Source: Stappia sp. BW2 (GTDB taxonomy: Bacteria; Pseudomonadota; Alphaproteobacteria; Rhizobiales; Stappiaceae). Taken from it: a stretch of DNA of 64,000 nucleotides. Made by a program: the position numbers and the translations under genes. Location: assembly GCF_008107695.1 (NCBI RefSeq), contig NZ_VIRG01000070.1:620001-684000 (forward strand). The letters run 5' to 3'. The notes under the pieces were generated by a model. It made no database searches. It had not been told where the DNA came from and worked only from the letters and a program-made list of their open reading frames with translations. Below are positions 59,003 to 64,000 of the stretch, piece after piece; the first letter of the stretch is position 1, and each line of letters starts with the position of its first letter.

Positions 59003-60564
59003 TCAAACGAATGCGAAAGGGGCATCTGGCCGGCATTGCCGGGCTAATGCTTCTGATGCCTGTTCCAGCCGGGGCGCAGGATGGGGCTACGCTTCTGGAG
59101 GAAAATTGCAGCGGCTGTCATATGGTCGACGACAACGGCGCGCTCAGCCGTATCAGCGGTCAGCGCAAGACGCCCGAAGGCTGGCTGATGACCATCGTGC
59201 GCATGCGCCTCTTCCACGGATTGGAAATCGAGCCCGCCGTCCAGAGTGAGCTGGTCCATTACCTTTCCGATACGCAAGGCCTTGCCCCAAGCGAGACCGA
59301 GGGGCTGCGGTATGCTCTGGAACGCGATCCGGATTACCAGGAGCAGGTGGAAGCCCCGCTTGGCGAAATGTGCGCTCGTTGCCATTCCGGCGCCCGGTTC
59401 AAGTTGCAGCGGCGGACACCGGAAGAATGGGGTTTGCATATCGATTTCCACCTCGGCCAATGGCCGACCCTGGAATATCAGGCTCTTGCCCGCGACCGGC
59501 AATGGCTAAAACTGGCCCGCGAGGAAGTGGTGCCGCTTTTGGCCGAGCGGTATCCGCTGGAATCGGAAGCCTGGAGCAAATGGCTGGCGGCCCAGAAGCC
59601 GGATGCCACCGGCAGATGGGTGTTTGCAACCACCCTGCCGGAAAAGGGCGAGGCCTATGGCGCGCTTGAAGTCACCGGCGATAGCCAGCCTTATGAGGTG
59701 TCCGGCACGTTGATGACCGTCGACGGCGAAGAGTTGACCCTTTCCGGCAAGCTGAACGTCTACACGGGCTACGAATGGCGCGCCAACCTTGACATTGGCG
59801 GCACGAAGTACCGGCAGATCCTGGAAATTTCGGAAGACGGCAGCAGCCTGAGCGGCCGCCAGTTCCTGCATGCCGAAGACAGCCTGGGAGGTGCCTTCAA
59901 GGCGGCCAGGGCGGATGGTGATCCGGCCATTGTTGGTGTGGTTCCGTCCACTGTTCCCGCTGGCAGCAACGCAAAGGTTCAGATCGTCGGCACAGGGCTT
60001 GGCGAAGTCGCCCTCAGCGGTGCGCTTGAGGCCACCGGTGGAGAGGCCAATTCCTATGGTGCAGCCATCGATGTAGACCCCGCCGCAGATGCCGACGGCC
60101 TGATCACGATTGCCTCCGGTGATGCCACTTCCGAAGACACGCTTGCTGTCTACAGCCATATCGACAGCCTGAAGGTGGAACCGGCCTTTGCGGTTGCCCG
60201 TGTCGGTGGCGGCGGTGGTTCAGCCGGCAAGGTTCCGGCGCACTTCGATGCGGTCGGCTACTGGAACGGTCCGGACGGTAAGCCGGGGACGGAAGACGAT
60301 ATCCGCATCGGCTCCGTGCCGGCTACCTGGTCGGTCGCGCCCTTCAACGAAGAAGCGGAAGAGCTCAAGGACACGCAATTCGCAGGGACGATGGACGAAA
60401 CGCTCGGCATCTTCATGCCGGCCGTTGCCGGCCCCAATCCCGACCGTCCGTTCTCCACCAACAATGCGGGCAATCTGAAGGTGCTGGCAACCAGCGGCGA
60501 GGCGACCGGTGAAGGTCAGCTCATCGTCACGGTGCAGCGCTGGAACGATCCCCCGATCCGCTGA
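58999..60564 (+). CDS. qhpA: QHNDH alpha subunit, diheme cytochrome c
   Basis: 521 residues. Sec signal (MRKGHLAGIAGLMLLMPVPA, cut near AGAQ). Two CxxCH heme sites in the N-terminal domain: CSGCH (37-41) and CARCH (125-129). Three beta domains follow, the last with 'GKVPAHFDAVGYWNGPDGKP'. In the periplasm this subunit takes electrons from the quinone cofactor of QhpC and passes them to a carrier. It overlaps qhpG by four bases and lies 17 bases before qhpD. Confidence 0.93.
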   Translation: MIKRMRKGHLAGIAGLMLLMPVPAGAQDGATLLEENCSGCHMVDDNGALSRISGQRKTPEGWLMTIVRMRLFHGLEIEPAVQSELVHYLSDTQGLAPSETEGLRYALERDPDYQEQVEAPLGEMCARCHSGARFKLQRRTPEEWGLHIDFHLGQWPTLEYQALARDRQWLKLAREEVVPLLAERYPLESEAWSKWLAAQKPDATGRWVFATTLPEKGEAYGALEVTGDSQPYEVSGTLMTVDGEELTLSGKLNVYTGYEWRANLDIGGTKYRQILEISEDGSSLSGRQFLHAEDSLGGAFKAARADGDPAIVGVVPSTVPAGSNAKVQIVGTGLGEVALSGALEATGGEANSYGAAIDVDPAADADGLITIASGDATSEDTLAVYSHIDSLKVEPAFAVARVGGGGGSAGKVPAHFDAVGYWNGPDGKPGTEDDIRIGSVPATWSVAPFNEEAEELKDTQFAGTMDETLGIFMPAVAGPNPDRPFSTNNAGNLKVLATSGEATGEGQLIVTVQRWNDPPIR

Positions 60565-60581
60565 AACAGGAGTTTGAAACC

Positions 60582-62018
60582 ATGGGATATCTCTTTTTTC
60601 AGCCGCAGAACGCGCATCGGGTCGAGGTGGACGGGCGTCATCTGCTCTTCCACGTGCCGACGACATCTCTGTTCGAGATCGACCGGCTCGACAATGACGT
60701 GATTGACCTCTTCAGCAACCGCAACAAGGTTTCCGAAGACGATGTCCGGGAGCGTTTCGGCGGCCGTGTCGACCCGAGCGAGGTGACCGAGCGAATCCGT
60801 TCGCTGCTGGACCTCGACATCATCACCGACGGCCGCCCGCCAAGGGCGGAACGGCCGCCGATCCATATCCAGAACTTCCCGCTGACGACGATTGTCCTCA
60901 ACGTCAACACGGGCTGCAATCTCTCCTGTACCTATTGTTACAAGGAGGATCTGGATACGCCGTCCAAGGGCCGGCGGATGGCGTTCGAGACAGCAAAACG
61001 CTCAATCGAACTGCTGCTGGCGGAAAGCCCCGACCGGGACAGCTACAATATTGTCTTCTTTGGCGGCGAACCGCTCAGCAACCTTGGCCTGATCAAGGAA
61101 GTGGTTGCCTATGCGGAAGAGCGTTTCGGCACTCTCGGCAAGCGTGTCGACTTCACCATGACGACCAACGCGACTCTTCTGACCGAGGAAATCGTCGACT
61201 GGCTCAACGCCCACCGGTTCGGCTTGACCGTTTCGATGGACGGGCCGAAGGCGCTTCACGACAAGAACCGCAAGACCGTCGGCGGCAAGGGCACCTACAA
61301 CGTCGTTGCCTCCAAGACCAGGATGCTGCTGGAACGCTACACCTCTCGCCCTGTCGGCGGGCGGGTGACGCTGACCCATGGCGTGACGGCGGTCTACGAG
61401 ATCTGGGATCACCTGAAAAACGAGATCGGCTTTCACGAAGTCGGCTTCTCGCCGGTGACCTCCGGTCCCATTGCGCCGTTCAACCTGACCGGAGACGAGC
61501 TTCAGACAGTGTTCGACGAGATGAAACGTCTCGGGAAGCACTATCGGGATGAAGCGCTTCTGGGGCGCAACATCGGTTTTTCCAACATGCACCAGCTCAT
61601 GAACGACCTTTACGAAGGCCGGTCCAAGGCTCTGCCTTGCGGAGCCGGGCTCGGCATGCTGGCGGTCGATCACGAGGGCGGGCTCAATCTCTGCCACCGG
61701 TTCACCGGTTCCGACATGGAGACCTACGGCACGGTCGATGGTGGCATTGAAAAGCAGAAGCTGGCCCGCTTCATCGAGGACCGGGCCGACCGCACCGACA
61801 AGGGCTGCTCCACCTGCCGCATCCGCAATATCTGCGCGGGCGGCTGCTACCACGAGAGTTACGCCCATTTCTCCGATCCGATGAAGCCGACCTACCACTA
61901 TTGCGACCTCATGCGCGACTGGGTGGATTTCGGCATCGGCGTTTATGGCGAGTTGATCGCCGGCGCACCGGCATTCTTTTCGGATCACATCATGCCTCGG
62001 AGGGCATTCGGCAAATGA
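60582..62018 (+). CDS. qhpD: QhpD radical SAM thioether-crosslinking enzyme
   Basis: 478 residues. The radical SAM cluster motif is CNLSCTYCYKED (Cys112, 116, 119); GGEPLSNLGL is the GGE motif binding SAM. The C-terminal SPASM region supplies more Cys: CGAGLGMLAVDHEGGLNLC, GCSTCRIRNICAGGCYHES and YHYCDLM. An N-terminal 90-residue part binds the peptide. QhpD forms the Cys-to-Asp/Glu thioether bridges in QhpC before export. The stop overlaps the qhpC start (ATGA), coupling enzyme and substrate. Confidence 0.95.
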   Translation: MGYLFFQPQNAHRVEVDGRHLLFHVPTTSLFEIDRLDNDVIDLFSNRNKVSEDDVRERFGGRVDPSEVTERIRSLLDLDIITDGRPPRAERPPIHIQNFPLTTIVLNVNTGCNLSCTYCYKEDLDTPSKGRRMAFETAKRSIELLLAESPDRDSYNIVFFGGEPLSNLGLIKEVVAYAEERFGTLGKRVDFTMTTNATLLTEEIVDWLNAHRFGLTVSMDGPKALHDKNRKTVGGKGTYNVVASKTRMLLERYTSRPVGGRVTLTHGVTAVYEIWDHLKNEIGFHEVGFSPVTSGPIAPFNLTGDELQTVFDEMKRLGKHYRDEALLGRNIGFSNMHQLMNDLYEGRSKALPCGAGLGMLAVDHEGGLNLCHRFTGSDMETYGTVDGGIEKQKLARFIEDRADRTDKGCSTCRIRNICAGGCYHESYAHFSDPMKPTYHYCDLMRDWVDFGIGVYGELIAGAPAFFSDHIMPRRAFGK

Positions 62019-62347
62019 GACACTTGAAACCCCTGAACCAGAAAGCCGACCGCGTGGTCACTGCGGTCGAAACCGACAAGATGGACGAAGTGCGGGCCAT
62101 GCAGTCTGTGGTCGTGGGCTGTACAGCAACCCTCGACCCCGGCTGGGAGGTTGACCCGTTCGGCGGTGTCGCCGCCCTTTGCCAGCCGATGGAGGCCGAT
62201 CTTTACGGCTGCTCCGACCCGTGCTGGTGGCCGGCCCAGGTGCCGGACACGATCAATTCCTATCCGGATTGGGGCGCCGATGCCGACAATGCCAGCAAGG
62301 ACTGGCGCTCGCTCGGAACGGTTTTCCCGTCCGACAGCGAAACCTGA
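62015..62347 (+). CDS. qhpC: QHNDH gamma subunit precursor (CTQ peptide)
   Basis: 110 residues: a leader of about 29 (MRHLKPLNQKADRV...), then the cofactor-bearing peptide. Its cysteines are 36, 56, 66 and 70, with spacing 20, 10, 4 as in the Paracoccus protein (Cys7, 27, 37, 41 in mature numbering, offset 29). The partner residues also match: Glu45 (Glu16), Asp62 (Asp33), Asp78 (Asp49), and Trp72 (Trp43), which with Cys66 would form cysteine tryptophylquinone. All crosslink sites are thus intact. The peptide is made in the cytosol, modified by QhpD and QhpG, cleaved by a protease, and exported. Confidence 0.95.
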   Translation: MRHLKPLNQKADRVVTAVETDKMDEVRAMQSVVVGCTATLDPGWEVDPFGGVAALCQPMEADLYGCSDPCWWPAQVPDTINSYPDWGADADNASKDWRSLGTVFPSDSET

Positions 62348-62383
62348 CCGGCTGATGCCCTACAAGATATTCGGAGAAACCCG

Positions 62384-63475
62384 ATGCGAAATCTGATTGC
62401 TGCGGCAACCGCAGCCCTGGCCCTGAGCGTTACTGCTCTACCGGCCATCGCCAAGGACCTGATCGTCGCGGTGGCAAAGCCCGACCGGCTGTATGTCATC
62501 GATGCCAAGGCGCGCAAGGTACAGAACGACTGCAAGCTCGACTTCAACCTGATCCCCGGCGTCATCGTCATGTCCCCGGACAACAAGATCGCCTATATCC
62601 TCGGAAATCGCTGGGAGGACGTGTTCGGCGTTGATCTTTCCACCTGCGAAACGGTGTTTTCGGCGTATCAGTCCGAAGGCGATGTCCGGCGCAAGTCGAT
62701 TGCGTCCCTGGCCGTTTCCAAGGATGGCAAGGAAGTCTATACGGTGCGCAATCCGGTGCGGCTGCATGCCGACCGCTATGAGATCATGGAGCCGGAAGTC
62801 GCGGTCTACGAGACGGCTGCGGGTCTCGACGCCGAACCTGTCCGTACTTTCCCAGCCCCGCGCCGCATGACGGTGATGTCGGCCGGCGAGGACGGCATGA
62901 TCTATGCCGCGGGACACGAGATCTATGCCATCGACCCGAAGACAGGCGAGATCTCGATCAAGATCAAGAATGCGTCCTGGGACCGGAAGACCTACTCACC
63001 GCCGGACGTGCTGGCCTTCTGGCCCATCGGCACGCAGGCCAACGAATTCCTGCTGCTGTATTCGGCCGCCAAGTTCACCGACGAGTCGATGAGTGAGATT
63101 GCCGATTTCGTGTGGGGATACCAGTCGGTTGACCTAGCGACAGGGAAAAGCGAAATGCAGGATTTCGCCAGCCTGGAAGTGATCATGTTCTCCGCTGTGC
63201 GCGACCCCAACGACAAGAGCAAGCTCTACGGTGTCTACACTCAGCTTTCCAAACATGATGTCGAGACGAAGGAGCTGATCAAGCGGGTCGACCTGCCGCA
63301 CACCTATTACTGTATCAACATCTCTTCCGACGGCACGGAAATCTATGTCGGCGGGACAAATGACGATATCGGCGTCTACGATTCCGAGACCCTGGAACGC
63401 ATCGGCGAAATCTACCTGCCTTCGGGCGGCGACATGGCTGCCAGTACGATGCAGGTGATCAACACCGGAAGTTAG
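62384..63475 (+). CDS. qhpB: QHNDH beta subunit, beta-propeller
   Basis: 363 residues with a Sec signal (MRNLIAAATAALALSVTALP, cut near AIA). The mature protein has the repeated 'YVIDAKARKV...', 'VMSPDNKIAYILGNRWED' and 'HTYYCINISSDGTEIYVGGT' strands of a seven-bladed propeller. In QHNDH it cradles the gamma peptide and shapes the amine pocket in the periplasm. It follows qhpC by 36 bases in the same operon. A palindromic repeat element lies between it and qhpF. Confidence 0.93.
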   Translation: MRNLIAAATAALALSVTALPAIAKDLIVAVAKPDRLYVIDAKARKVQNDCKLDFNLIPGVIVMSPDNKIAYILGNRWEDVFGVDLSTCETVFSAYQSEGDVRRKSIASLAVSKDGKEVYTVRNPVRLHADRYEIMEPEVAVYETAAGLDAEPVRTFPAPRRMTVMSAGEDGMIYAAGHEIYAIDPKTGEISIKIKNASWDRKTYSPPDVLAFWPIGTQANEFLLLYSAAKFTDESMSEIADFVWGYQSVDLATGKSEMQDFASLEVIMFSAVRDPNDKSKLYGVYTQLSKHDVETKELIKRVDLPHTYYCINISSDGTEIYVGGTNDDIGVYDSETLERIGEIYLPSGGDMAASTMQVINTGS

Positions 63476-63493
63476 GGCACGCGAAAAACTTCG

Positions 63494-63602
63494 TTGTCAT
63501 CCCGGAAAGCGAAACACGGCCCGGGGCCAGGGACACCTTGAACTCCTGTTTGAGCAACGGTTTGATGAGGTTCCTCGGTCCCGGTTTTCGCCGGGATGAC
63601 AA
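63494..63602. repeat. Palindrome-ended intergenic element between qhpB and qhpF
   Basis: 109 bases with perfect 12-base inverted ends, TTGTCATCCCGG and CCGGGATGACAA, and a partly self-complementary interior. It looks like a REP/MITE-type unit inserted within the operon, 30 bases before the qhpF start. Confidence 0.6.
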
Positions 63603-63631
63603 TGAAGAGACATGAGAGACATGGAAAGCGG

Positions 63632-64000
63632 ATGAAACAGGCAGTTACCTTGCGAGGAGCAGACCAGGCCGGGGCAGTGCCGTCCCGGCCTTTGCTGCTG
63701 CGTGGCCTGTTCAACCGGGTTTTCGGCAGCCGCGAGGCGGCATGGCTTGTGCCGCTGGTCGCGCCCTACCGGTGGCCGCTGGCGATGCTGTTTCTGTTGT
63801 CCCTTGTGGCGGCAGGGGCGGCGCTGGTGCCACCCTATCTCACCAAGCTTGTCATCGACCGGGGCCTGATGGCCGGAGACAAGCAGGCGCTTGTCCTGTT
63901 TGTGGCCGTGCTCTTTGGCGTTGGGCTGGCCGCGCTGGCGCTTGGGGCGCTCAATTCTCTGCTGCACTTGCGGTTTTCGGCACGACTTTTGAAGGATCTG
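63632..64000 (+). CDS. qhpF: ABC exporter, 5' part (QhpF-like)
   Basis: 123 codons are visible from ATG 63632; the gene runs off the right edge. After a variable start the membrane domain of a type-I ABC exporter begins: APYRWPLAMLFLLSLVAAGA, then LVPPYLTKLVIDRGLM, and a second helix LFVAVLFGVGLAALALGALN. In Paracoccus the ABC protein QhpF, with a fused ATPase, exports the crosslinked QhpC. Position in the operon supports this here; the ATPase part is outside the window. The upstream ATG 63621 ends at once and is not a start. Confidence 0.8.
   Translation, partial: MKQAVTLRGADQAGAVPSRPLLLRGLFNRVFGSREAAWLVPLVAPYRWPLAMLFLLSLVAAGAALVPPYLTKLVIDRGLMAGDKQALVLFVAVLFGVGLAALALGALNSLLHLRFSARLLKDL

Noticed and set aside
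1..64000. CRISPR arrays, rRNA or tRNA genes
   Set aside because: No regularly spaced repeats, no tRNA T-loop sequence in a cloverleaf context and no rRNA-like stretch was seen on either strand.

Overview
This 64 kb window looks like chromosomal DNA of a fairly GC-rich alphaproteobacterium. A Hyphomicrobiales/Stappiaceae-type organism (Roseibium/Labrenzia-like) is my best guess. That rests on overall gene style and the CspA/DUF6481 neighbourhood; no rRNA or tRNA gene is present to fix the taxonomy.

Layout. 1-6.7 kb: the end of a DUF1287 gene, a PAS-GGDEF diguanylate cyclase, a YHS protein with a Tat-exported cysteine hydrolase, a sensorless histidine kinase, an AraC regulator and a TetR regulator with two palindromic operators. 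6.8-12.7 kb: a secreted 1242-residue MACPF (perforin-like) protein, an exported coiled-coil/proline-rich partner, and a LysE-type exporter. 13-33 kb: an accessory, mosaic region of regulator-plus-enzyme pairs (LysR/quinone oxidoreductase, LysR/MAPEG, LysR/esterase, AraC/SDR, TetR/sterol desaturase). It also holds an orphan Imm11-like immunity gene beside a complete IS3 element, several gene remnants, and many copies of a degenerate intergenic repeat. 33-39 kb: a LuxR regulator followed by a 1033-residue autotransporter, then a cspA cluster. 39-45 kb: a second accessory island with a NYN-domain nuclease, a two-gene HARE-HTH plus CHAT-protease module, and IS66 and IS6 remnants. 45-56 kb: metabolic genes (pncB, LysM/BON protein, EamA exporter with MocR regulator, glutaredoxin-MauE fusion, denD plus SDR, hemerythrin, glutathionyl-hydroquinone reductase).

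56.4 kb to the right edge: a quinohemoprotein amine dehydrogenase (QHNDH) locus in the order qhpR (divergent), qhpG, qhpA, qhpD, qhpC, qhpB, then the start of the ABC exporter qhpF. These act together. QhpR is the probable activator. QhpA (diheme), QhpB (propeller) and QhpC (cofactor peptide) form the periplasmic enzyme. QhpD (radical SAM) makes the thioether crosslinks in QhpC, QhpG hydroxylates its tryptophan, and QhpF is the likely exporter. Every QhpC residue expected to be crosslinked is present at the expected spacing.

The least explained systems are the HARE-HTH/CHAT operon (candidate defence or cell-death module), the secreted MACPF locus with its VHL-like beta repeats, and the dispersed intergenic repeat family. 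All functional calls come from reading the sequence; no database search was run.
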